NCBI GenBank assembly: GCA_913060675.1
Contig: CAJXUS010000044.1
Location: 1 to 34,795, forward strand
DNA length: 34,795 bases
From: an uncultured Rhodospirillales bacterium
GTDB lineage: Bacteria; Pseudomonadota; Alphaproteobacteria; Kiloniellales; Kiloniellaceae
Direction: 5' to 3'
Shown here: positions 13,560 to 20,804 of the stretch, piece by piece
Numbering within the stretch: the first letter of the stretch is position 1
Layout of the letters: every line of letters starts with the position of its first letter
The notes under the pieces: generated by a model
The model's input: only the letters and a program-made list of their open reading frames with translations
Database searches by the model: none
Told to the model about the DNA's origin: nothing
Program-made: the position numbers and the translations under genes

Positions 13560-15593
13560 CTAATCTGATCGAATTCTGGGTATTGGAGGGTGCTCTTTTT
13601 CAGCCATTTCCGTGTAAGTCACGAACCGGAAAGGATCAAGAAACTGAACAGCACTTCTTGCTCGATCGGCAGCTTCTTCTCTTAACTGGATTATACCAGC
13701 CTTATCCTTATAACGGGCCTCTGCGGCGACGCTCAATTGCAAGGCCAGTTCAAAATCTCCCCCATCCAACATCGCTCTCAAAGCCTCTTCGACATCATGA
13801 ACGCTGAGTCCGAGATAGAGTTCAAGAAACCGCCCATATTCCACAGAAGTTATGACATCCAAGCCAACTGGCTCTTTACCTGTAACCCCTTCTTGCCAAA
13901 TACCCAGCATATGATCGCCTAATCGGGCGATGATATGGTTTTTCGGGGATTGAAATCCAAGAATTGCTTTGGGATCGTCTCGTAAACTCGGAGGAATCAA
14001 GTTCAATCTAACGATATCTTTAACAGAATATCCGTTTTTCAAATGTTCACGGGTTTGATCTACAAGCCAGATATAAGCTTTTCTATAGGCTAAAATATTA
14101 TCAGCATCATACAGAAAATTCAGTGCATAGTGTCCATGTAAAATCAGTTTGGGGTCTCTGGCGATAACACTATTCATCGTATCGATGGCCTCGTCGATAA
14201 AACCCTCTTCCACCCAAGGCTCGCCATAAAAAGGCATCAAAATATCGCCAACAAAAATAACCTTTTCATCAACCATATTTATGAGCATGGCGTCTTCCGT
14301 TTCTCCCCCGGTAACAGGGATCAATTGAAACCGAGATCCACCAACTTCTATCTCCGTCAGTTCTGAAATCTCTACATCAGGCCGATAGTCCTTTATCCAG
14401 TCGAACGAGAAACTTGAACTGCGAAATTGCTCATAGGTGTGATTACGTAAACTTCGGTCCAAAGTCGTGTGATAATTACTCCTCCCGTATATTGTTAAAT
14501 CTGGATTTAAAGATCTCAAAAAGCTATGGCCGCCAATATGATCCCAGTGCGCATGGGTAAAAAATGCTGTGGTCAAAGGAGGAAGCTCCGGATATTCCTC
14601 CATTAGAAACTCAAAACCGGCTTTCATACTAAAGGGCTGAGTGCCCGCATCAATTGATATCAACTGCGTTCCATCGTCACTGACAATGAAATGTAGCTCA
14701 GAAAAACCAAAACCTCTGACTGCGAACACTTTTTCTGGAACCATTTCTGCGATCCAGGGCGTTGGAGAGAAAAGCACTCCTTTTTCCTTGGTTGATGCAA
14801 ACCAGCCCATAAACAGTGCTTTAGGTTCATAATCCTGATAACCGCTTTTCAAAAGGTACTGAGCCGCAACCTCAGAATTATCCTTGTCCTCATGAATTCG
14901 GGCCAGATAATGATATACCTCTCTGTAAAATCCAGGTTCTGGTTCAGTCTCAGGATGTTCTGCCAACCAAGTGAGATCACGAAGCGCACTGTCTTGCTTA
15001 CCGAAGAACCAGGGCACTTGTGCATAAATCAATCCCGAGGTCCAACGCACTAATGGATTTTGAGCTCCAGAGACCTCGTTTGCTTGCTCTAAGATATCAA
15101 AGGTATCGTTTACCCATCCAATACGATTTATAATAAAAACTTCTTCTGCATAGGTTGCACGGAGGAGTGCATAAGCCGCTAAATAGTTTGCCCGGGCTTC
15201 ATCAGTAAACTGATTGTCATATCGTTTTAACAACTTCTCAATAAACGCAATTCCGTACTCTTGTTGGTTGGCAACAATGTAAGAGTTCACCAACAAAAAT
15301 ATAGGTCGGGGATCGTCAAGCGGGCCATAAGACAAAACAACTTCAGAATACAAGATGTCAGAATGGAAACTTCTGTCTCCGACCGCCTTTCCAAACTCTT
15401 CAAAACCCTGAGCTGGTGCCAAACTTTCAGACAGACCAACTTGCTGAACCTGTATAGGCTCAATCCAACTTCTCTCAACAGTTTCAATATTGTCGGCTTC
15501 AGATTTTGGTACGGTTATGACCGTTGCAATACCACCCGCCATAACAGCAATAACAACCGTACTTACGAGGGCAATAAATGTTAAACGCTTCAT
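13560..15593 (-). CDS. Alkylsulfatase-like metallo-beta-lactamase-fold hydrolase, exported or membrane-anchored
   Basis: 677 residues from ATG 15593 (AAGGA seven bases upstream; TTG 15596 is less likely). An N-terminal hydrophobic segment (LTFIALVSTVVIAVMAGGIA) is a signal or anchor. Residues about 80-260 are helical and TPR-like. The MBL domain starts near 290: THAHWDHIGGH (H348, H350, D352, H353 on the 678-residue numbering), TGGETEDAM, VGDILM (D451) and LHGHY. The C-terminus resembles the alkylsulfatase dimerisation domain (LGLSVHDVEEALRAMLDGGDFELALQL). It probably hydrolyses a sulfate or phosphate ester or other ester; the substrate is unknown. A palindrome shared with the upstream marR gene precedes it. 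Confidence 0.8.
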   Translation of the reverse strand: MKRLTFIALVSTVVIAVMAGGIATVITVPKSEADNIETVERSWIEPIQVQQVGLSESLAPAQGFEEFGKAVGDRSFHSDILYSEVVLSYGPLDDPRPIFLLVNSYIVANQQEYGIAFIEKLLKRYDNQFTDEARANYLAAYALLRATYAEEVFIINRIGWVNDTFDILEQANEVSGAQNPLVRWTSGLIYAQVPWFFGKQDSALRDLTWLAEHPETEPEPGFYREVYHYLARIHEDKDNSEVAAQYLLKSGYQDYEPKALFMGWFASTKEKGVLFSPTPWIAEMVPEKVFAVRGFGFSELHFIVSDDGTQLISIDAGTQPFSMKAGFEFLMEEYPELPPLTTAFFTHAHWDHIGGHSFLRSLNPDLTIYGRSNYHTTLDRSLRNHTYEQFRSSSFSFDWIKDYRPDVEISELTEIEVGGSRFQLIPVTGGETEDAMLINMVDEKVIFVGDILMPFYGEPWVEEGFIDEAIDTMNSVIARDPKLILHGHYALNFLYDADNILAYRKAYIWLVDQTREHLKNGYSVKDIVRLNLIPPSLRDDPKAILGFQSPKNHIIARLGDHMLGIWQEGVTGKEPVGLDVITSVEYGRFLELYLGLSVHDVEEALRAMLDGGDFELALQLSVAAEARYKDKAGIIQLREEAADRARSAVQFLDPFRFVTYTEMAEKEHPPIPRIRSD

Positions 15594-15612
15594 CAACCTA
15601 TCCTTTAGTTAT

Positions 15613-15624
15613 GTGTATATACAC
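15613..15624. promoter_or_regulatory. Palindromic operator before the MBL/sulfatase-like gene
   Basis: GTGTATATACAC, a perfect 12-bp palindrome, 20 bases upstream of the start codon at 15593. The same sequence with the same flank (ACT[T/C]ATATT) occurs before the marR gene at 16102-16113. This is strong evidence for shared control, most simply by that MarR protein. Confidence 0.7.
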
Positions 15625-15639
15625 TTATATTGTTAAAAT

Positions 15640-16077
15640 TTATCGGGTATCAGGAGGTGTTGTTAATTTATCTAATGCGCCCATCATTAATGACCATTCC
15701 TTGCGCCCCAACTTGTCAACAGCTTGCGCCTGAACGTTTTGCCAAAGAGGCATGGCCTCTTGAAACACCTGAGCACCTTGAGTTGTCATTTGGACGAGAC
15801 GAACACGCTGATCATAATCCTGATTAGTTTTTATATACCCCTTACTCATCATAGGCTTGAGATTACGTGTTAAGGTCGTTCTCTCCATACCAAGAACATC
15901 AGCCAATCGACTTAGAGGTATTTCCCCCGTCTTATCAAGAGTTGCAAGTAATGTGAATTGAGTTCCTTTTAGGCCTGAAGGCTTTAAAGCGGCATCATAG
16001 ATTTGAGTAAGAATACGAGTGGCTTTCCTCAATCCAGCACAGGTGCAGGCCGTAACATCTTCGGCTTCAAACTTCAT
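15640..16077 (-). CDS. MarR-family transcriptional regulator
   Basis: 145 residues from ATG 16077, which has GGAG seven bases upstream; the frame stays open to 16113 but those starts lack spacing. Winged helix-turn-helix: LKGTQFTLLATLDKTGEIPL, recognition region LADVLGMERTTLTRNLKPM, wing KTNQDYDQRVRLVQMT. The first residues ACTCAGLRKATR contain Cys pairs seen in some redox- or ligand-sensing MarR proteins, but a sensing role is only a guess. It is a dimeric repressor by family. A palindrome overlaps its own -10, so it probably represses itself and the downstream hydrolase gene, 43 bases away. Confidence 0.88.
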   Translation of the reverse strand: MKFEAEDVTACTCAGLRKATRILTQIYDAALKPSGLKGTQFTLLATLDKTGEIPLSRLADVLGMERTTLTRNLKPMMSKGYIKTNQDYDQRVRLVQMTTQGAQVFQEAMPLWQNVQAQAVDKLGRKEWSLMMGALDKLTTPPDTR

Positions 16078-16100
16078 AATCATTCTCCACTTGATACATA

Positions 16101-16132
16101 AGTGTATATACACTCATATTATCATCTTTCAA
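16101..16132 (-). promoter_or_regulatory. marR promoter with operator over the -10
   Basis: On the minus strand TTGAAA (16132-16127) and TATATA (16110-16105) are 16 bases apart. The -10 lies inside the perfect palindrome AGTGTATATACACT (16101-16114). A repressor bound there would block RNA polymerase, the normal layout for MarR autoregulation. Confidence 0.65.
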
Positions 16133-16215
16133 GTCTGGTATTTAAATAATTTTATTTTGAGTACTAGGGATAAGATAATTTCGATTATCATTTTACTTTA
16201 CCGAACACAAACAAG

Positions 16216-16227
16216 TTGTATATACAA
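16216..16227. promoter_or_regulatory. HutC-like palindrome before hutI
   Basis: TTGTATATACAA, a perfect 12-bp palindrome 34 bases before the hutI start codon. It fits the TGTA-N2-TACA pattern known for HutC repressors of histidine-use genes and shares its ten-base core TGTATATACA with the two MarR-linked sites nearby. Confidence 0.6.
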
Positions 16228-16261
16228 TAAGACATGTTTCAAAAGCCATCTGGAGTTCGAT

Positions 16262-17479
16262 ATGTGGGATAGTCTGTGGATAAATTGTAATCTTTGCACC
16301 ATGCAAGGTACTGGGCTAGGAACGATCAACGATGGCGCCATTGCCATAGAAGGCGATAAAATCGTCTGGGTTGGTGAACTTGAAAACCTTCCAGATGCGC
16401 CAAATAATTTAGCAAGAGAAGTCAATGAACTCAATGGCAGCTGGATAACCCCCGGGTTGATCGACTGCCACACACACATAGTCCACGGTGGCGAACGCGT
16501 AAACGAATTCAATATGCGCCTGGAGGGTGCGAGTTACGAAGAGATCGCCCGTGCAGGCGGTGGTATCAGATCCACAGTAAAGGCAACAAGAGCCGCAAGT
16601 GAAAAAGAACTTCTTACTGTTGCCCTTAAGCGCGCATCCGCTTTGCAATCCGAGGGCGTCACTGTAATCGAAGTGAAATCTGGTTACGGTTTAGACTGGG
16701 AAAATGAAACCAAGCAGCTCCGTGTTGCACGGCAAATTGCGGCTCAATTACCGATCAAAGTAATTACAACATACCTCGCAGCGCACACTATTCCCGAAGA
16801 ATTTCAGGATAATGGCGATGGCTACATTGATAGCATTATTAAAAAACTACCCGAACTTAAAAAACTCGGCCTTGCTGATGCCGTTGATGGATTTTGCGAA
16901 GGTATTGCGTTTTCACCTGATCAGATCGAAAAACTCTTCAAAGCGGCTTCCGAGTTAGGTTTTGATCTAAAACTCCACGCTGAACAGTTGAGTGACCTCA
17001 GCGGCGCAGAATTGGCAGCGCGTTATGGTGCAAACTCTGCGGATCACCTAGAGTACGTATCCGAAAGTTCCGCCGACGCAATGGCCAAATCTGGAACAGT
17101 GGCCGTTATCTTGCCGTGCGCCTTTTACTTCCTCAACGAAACGAAAAAGCCTCCTATAAATTTATTCCGTAGCAAAGGAGTTCCAATGGCCGTCGCAACG
17201 GATATGAACCCCGGCTCCTCTCCTTGTTGCTCGCTTTTACTCGCGATGAATATGGCTTGTACTTTTTTCAAGATGACACCCACAGAAACGATGCGTGGTG
17301 TGACCTTGAACGCAGCACAAGCTCTTGGCCTTGAAGATAGCTATGGCAGTCTCGAAGTTGGAAAAATGGCAGATCTCGCGATTTGGGATATTAATAACCC
17401 GGCCGAGCTTTCTTACCATATGGGATTTAATCCTCTACAAGAGTTGATTAAATCAGGAAGACAAATCATACAAAATTGA
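16262..17479 (+). CDS. hutI: Imidazolonepropionase
   Basis: 405 residues, normal length. It hydrolyses 4-imidazolone-5-propanoate to N-formimino-L-glutamate, the third step of histidine breakdown (EC 3.5.2.7). Metal ligands of this amidohydrolase family are in place: DCHTH (H70, H72), KLHAEQL (H239) and ATDMNPGSSP (D314), each exactly ten less than in the Bacillus enzyme; family block LEGASYEEIARAGGGI is present. The frame is open from 16019, but TGGAG six bases before ATG 16262 and homology fix the start. No hutH, hutU, hutG or hutC lies in the window, so it is separated from its pathway partners or they lie elsewhere. Confidence 0.95.
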   Translation: MWDSLWINCNLCTMQGTGLGTINDGAIAIEGDKIVWVGELENLPDAPNNLAREVNELNGSWITPGLIDCHTHIVHGGERVNEFNMRLEGASYEEIARAGGGIRSTVKATRAASEKELLTVALKRASALQSEGVTVIEVKSGYGLDWENETKQLRVARQIAAQLPIKVITTYLAAHTIPEEFQDNGDGYIDSIIKKLPELKKLGLADAVDGFCEGIAFSPDQIEKLFKAASELGFDLKLHAEQLSDLSGAELAARYGANSADHLEYVSESSADAMAKSGTVAVILPCAFYFLNETKKPPINLFRSKGVPMAVATDMNPGSSPCCSLLLAMNMACTFFKMTPTETMRGVTLNAAQALGLEDSYGSLEVGKMADLAIWDINNPAELSYHMGFNPLQELIKSGRQIIQN

Positions 17480-17518
17480 ATTATATGGCTTTAGGAACTG
17501 TGTTTCCTAGTCGTTACC

Positions 17519-17552
17519 CAATTCACAACAAACCCTATGCTGTTGTGAATTG
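17519..17552. repeat. Perfect 12-bp hairpin after hutI
   Basis: CAATTCACAACA (17519-17530) and TGTTGTGAATTG (17541-17552) pair perfectly around AACCCTATGC. It lies 40 bases after the hutI stop and may end that transcript, but no T-run follows. Confidence 0.6.
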
Positions 17553-17554
17553 TG

Positions 17555-17590
17555 CCTATACGTCCGCAACAAATGTTGTGGCCGTATAGG
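17555..17590. repeat. Long imperfect hairpin, second of a pair
   Basis: CCTATACG (17555-17562) pairs with CGTATAGG (17583-17590), and after one mismatch CCGCAACA pairs with TGTTGTGG (one G-T pair), leaving a tiny AA loop. It begins two bases after the first hairpin and shares the CAACA...TGTTGTG element with it. Confidence 0.55.
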
Positions 17591-17853
17591 AGCATAATAA
17601 GACAGAAAACCATCCTCCGAGAGTTAATACTAAACACCAAAAGATAAATAGGTTATTCTCCTCGACTTCAGGCTTATATCTTGTTCACCGGGGATAGACT
17701 TAAGGTATGCCAAAGCGTATCGGCCAAAGGTTCTCGGAATGATTGAAAACTATCGGACTTACAAATTCTCCACCCGCTTACTCAACATTGTAATCCATAC
17801 TTATTATGGATAGGGTAGCCAATTCCAGGTCATTTTTTTGAGGGGAAAAAGAT

Positions 17854-18714
17854 ATGGTAGCTAGAACAATCACAACAACCATTCTTCCGATATTCTTTGT
17901 GTTAGGCATCACTTGTGCTCTGGCGAATGAGAAAGTTACTTTTCCCTCAGAACCCGTCCCGCCTTCCGCTTTCAAGGTAAAACAGGCAAAAGCCAAAGGC
18001 ATTACTCTAGTCCCTACCCCAGGCATCGATATAACTGGTTTTATTTTTCGCCCTGAAATATCAAAGCCCCGTCCAGCTATTATTACTCTCGTCAGTGGCG
18101 ATGGCCTTCAAAAATCACATACTGAATGGGGAGATACCCTTGCAAGTTGGGGATATGTGAATTTACTCGTCGACAGTTTTGGCTCCAGAGGTGGCACGAA
18201 CCGACAGGATACAAATAATGCAAACATGTTTTCTGATGCGTACAATGCCTATCGTTTCTTACAAAAACAGCCGTATGTAGATCCTGAAAGAATTGCTGTT
18301 ATCGGATTTTCACTCGGTGGGAGCAGCCTGTTTTCCATCCTGAACAGATCCAACCCAAGACGCCCGACCGACATTACGTTCAAAGCCGGAGTTGCACTGT
18401 ATCCCAACTGTGACACTGGGATTGAACTAAACGCGCCGTTACTGATCTTGCAGGGGGATAGCGATCCAATTAATTCTTCATATTCCTGTGAAACGGTATC
18501 ATCCGAAGCAATCAAGTGGGGAAACGATATCTCATATCATCTCTACCCAGGCGCCACTCACTTTTACGACAATAAAAACTATAGCAAGGTTGATGGCCAA
18601 AGGGATATTACGGTCCCACTGCCCATTCAATTTGAAAAGAACCATTACAATGAAGCCGCCCATCAAGATAGCTTAGTTCGTTCAAAAGCTTTTTTCGATC
18701 TGCACCTGAAATAA
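17854..18714 (+). CDS. Exported dienelactone-hydrolase-like alpha/beta hydrolase
   Basis: 286 residues. The N-terminus (TTTILPIFFVLGITCALA) is a Sec signal peptide, so the protein should be periplasmic or secreted. The alpha/beta hydrolase triad is visible: nucleophile Ser153 in GFSLGGS, an Asp in LILQGDSDP (about 204) and His236 in YPGATHFYD. The early block RPAIITLVSGDGLQKSH supplies the oxyanion strand. Relatives in the dienelactone hydrolase family act on lactones or esters; the substrate is unknown. GAGGGG lies about 9 bases before the ATG. Confidence 0.82.
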   Translation: MVARTITTTILPIFFVLGITCALANEKVTFPSEPVPPSAFKVKQAKAKGITLVPTPGIDITGFIFRPEISKPRPAIITLVSGDGLQKSHTEWGDTLASWGYVNLLVDSFGSRGGTNRQDTNNANMFSDAYNAYRFLQKQPYVDPERIAVIGFSLGGSSLFSILNRSNPRRPTDITFKAGVALYPNCDTGIELNAPLLILQGDSDPINSSYSCETVSSEAIKWGNDISYHLYPGATHFYDNKNYSKVDGQRDITVPLPIQFEKNHYNEAAHQDSLVRSKAFFDLHLK

Positions 18715-18760
18715 TTACCTGCAGTCCTCAAAATAAGCACGGTAGCTTAGCGGAACAAAA

Positions 18761-19219
18761 TTAATCTTCTACCTTTGCAAACCGCCATGTAACTGACGCT
18801 TCTTGTAACATTTCTTCTTGAGTTTGGATTTCCCCCCAACGCTCGGTAAAATCGGGATCGCCTTTACTTTTTTCGTCTACAATAATTTCACGAATTCCAC
18901 ATTGGATAATAGCTCTGGAACAATCCGAACAGGGGAAATGGGTGACATAAATAGATGCGCCGCTTAAACGAACACCTACCCTTGCGGCATGGAATATTGC
19001 ATTCCGTTCCGCGTGCTCAGTCCAGTCATACTTTAGTGGGCGAGCGTGGCGCTCATCGGCATCATCATCTACGGCTCGCGGAAAACCGTTAAACCCGTAG
19101 GGGCCAGGGGTATTATCCTCAAGTATGATCACCGCACCCACTTGTGTGGAACGATCTTTTGACCAGGTTGCGACCTCCCTAGCCAATTTCAAGTACCGCG
19201 TATCCCATTTACGAGACAT
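18761..19219 (-). CDS. Deoxycytidylate (dCMP) deaminase family protein
   Basis: 152 residues. Zinc motif of cytidine/deoxycytidylate deaminases: TEHAERNAIFHAAR (H69, E71 proton shuttle) and FPCSDC (C97, C100). The N-terminal SKDRSTQVGAVI and GFNGFPRAVDDD are typical of dCMP deaminases, which convert dCMP to dUMP for thymidylate supply (EC 3.5.4.12). Cytosolic. Family members are often regulated by dCTP and dTTP; that cannot be read here. AGAAAG lies just before the ATG. It converges with the hydrolase gene across 46 bases. Confidence 0.88.
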   Translation of the reverse strand: MSRKWDTRYLKLAREVATWSKDRSTQVGAVIILEDNTPGPYGFNGFPRAVDDDADERHARPLKYDWTEHAERNAIFHAARVGVRLSGASIYVTHFPCSDCSRAIIQCGIREIIVDEKSKGDPDFTERWGEIQTQEEMLQEASVTWRFAKVED

Positions 19220-19410
19220 ATCTTTCTACTTTCTTGCTAAGAAGATTTATATCAACAAGAGGGTTGAATAATAAAATACAAATAAACCTATTCACGTTAT
19301 ACTTAATAATGAATAGTTAAGGGTACATTTAAAGCAAGTGATATCTTTAATCGTTAATTAAGAAATAAGCATTATTCAACTTATAGTACAATTTCGTAAT
19401 TAGGTGAATT

Positions 19411-20739
19411 TTGTTTCCATCCCCTTCACACGTAAACTACCTGAGAAATATCGCCATATTTTGCGGTATTGTTATTACTTCAATTTCAATCACCTTGTTT
19501 GCATTCAACCTTATAAAAAGCAACGGGTACATAACCGCCGTTGGGGTGAATGTAGGTGCGGATTTCTTGGCCTTTTACACAGGGGGTACTTTTTACAATC
19601 AGGGTATTTTGGAACACATCTATAACCTAACGCCAGAATTTCGTTTTTCTGAGCAATTGGCGTACCAACAAAATTTAATAGGGGAGGATTTCAAAGGACA
19701 TAACCCCTTTCTAAACCCTCCTTTTACTGCGGTGTTTTACGCACCACTTGCAAAACTGCCCTATCTACCTGCTTTTATTTTATGGCAGGTACTTAATTTT
19801 GGTTTGCTTATCTGCAGTGTAATCATGGCTCGCCGGGAATTAGTCTCTTTGCAGGCGCTTCCAACCTATCAGTTAGTTGGTTGCTGTTTTCTTTTTTACC
19901 CGACTTTTGGTTGGGTACTGTATGGACAAGCAACGCCAATTATTCTCTTGTTATATTGCCTCTTCTTTTTCACATTAAGGAAGGGAAAGGATTTTAGAGC
20001 CGGGTTCTATCTCGGATTACTTGCCTTCAAACCTCAACTAACCATTCTCATTGTTCTTGTTTTATTGTTCAAATGGCGTTGGAAATCGCTTATTGGCGGA
20101 AGCCTTTCATTATGTATTAGCTTAATGATCGGCTTTATTTTAGCTCCTGAAGCAATGCAAAAATACATCGAGGTTAGCCCAAGGTTTCTCGATTTTTTAA
20201 GATTACCCAATTATCCAACATGGGGTATTCATTCCTTCTTTGGGTTTTCATCTTTGTTATTCGACGAACTGAGCCCACAAATTACCAACATAGTTATCTA
20301 TATTCTCAGCGGCGGAACCATACTTTTATTATGGTTATTGTGGAAAAACATCCGATGGCAGGAAAATCAAAAAATCTGGGATATTGCCATGGCCATAACT
20401 TTTATTTGGGGCCTTTTAATCAGTCCACATTTGTTCTTTTACGACCTAATGCTACTGCTCTTACCCGCTGCAATCGTGTTTAACTTTCTTCCCTGGCTAA
20501 TAAAACATGATCCACAAATACCGCTCTGGATAATCCTGACTTGTATAGTTTGTTTTATTGGTAAATTTCATATCTCTTTGACAAATAGCTTTGCTGAACA
20601 GTTTGATTTGCCAAAAACATATCTACAAATAACCACCCCTATTATTTTTTATATGGGTTACCGATTATACTGTTTGGCTCGACAAATCTCGAAATCAAAT
20701 CAAGCTGTTGAAAATATATCGAAACCTGAACTCTCCTAA
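19411..20739 (+). CDS. GT87/DUF2029-type integral membrane glycosyltransferase
   Basis: 442 residues starting with TTG at 19411, with TAGGTG just upstream; no ATG lies near the expected N-terminus. Ten or more membrane segments. The periplasmic-side motif region GADFLAFYTGGTFYNQG, then HNPFLNPPFTAVFYAPLAKLP and, later, LYGQATPIILLLYCLFFF and FKPQLTILIVLVL, are typical of the GT87 (DUF2029) family of GT-C polyprenyl-phosphate-sugar-dependent transferases. It likely transfers a sugar, often mannose, to a lipid or cell-envelope acceptor. Acceptor and donor are unknown; no polysaccharide cluster surrounds it. Confidence 0.82.
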   Translation: MFPSPSHVNYLRNIAIFCGIVITSISITLFAFNLIKSNGYITAVGVNVGADFLAFYTGGTFYNQGILEHIYNLTPEFRFSEQLAYQQNLIGEDFKGHNPFLNPPFTAVFYAPLAKLPYLPAFILWQVLNFGLLICSVIMARRELVSLQALPTYQLVGCCFLFYPTFGWVLYGQATPIILLLYCLFFFTLRKGKDFRAGFYLGLLAFKPQLTILIVLVLLFKWRWKSLIGGSLSLCISLMIGFILAPEAMQKYIEVSPRFLDFLRLPNYPTWGIHSFFGFSSLLFDELSPQITNIVIYILSGGTILLLWLLWKNIRWQENQKIWDIAMAITFIWGLLISPHLFFYDLMLLLLPAAIVFNFLPWLIKHDPQIPLWIILTCIVCFIGKFHISLTNSFAEQFDLPKTYLQITTPIIFYMGYRLYCLARQISKSNQAVENISKPELS

Positions 20740-20804
20740 AGAAATTGGATGGATTTAACTACCTTTGGGTGTTTTAATGGAATTATCAACACTCTGGGGG
20801 CTTC

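Larger units (their letters stand above)
17480..17853. other. Intergenic region with twin hairpins
   Basis: 374 bases after hutI. The first part holds two adjacent large hairpins (17519-17590). The rest, to 17853, has no ORF, repeat or promoter that I can support. Confidence 0.5.

Noticed and set aside
16019..16261. N-terminal extension of hutI by 81 codons
   Set aside because: The extension crosses the marR gene and its operator, and a perfect ribosome-binding site and family homology place the start at 16262.
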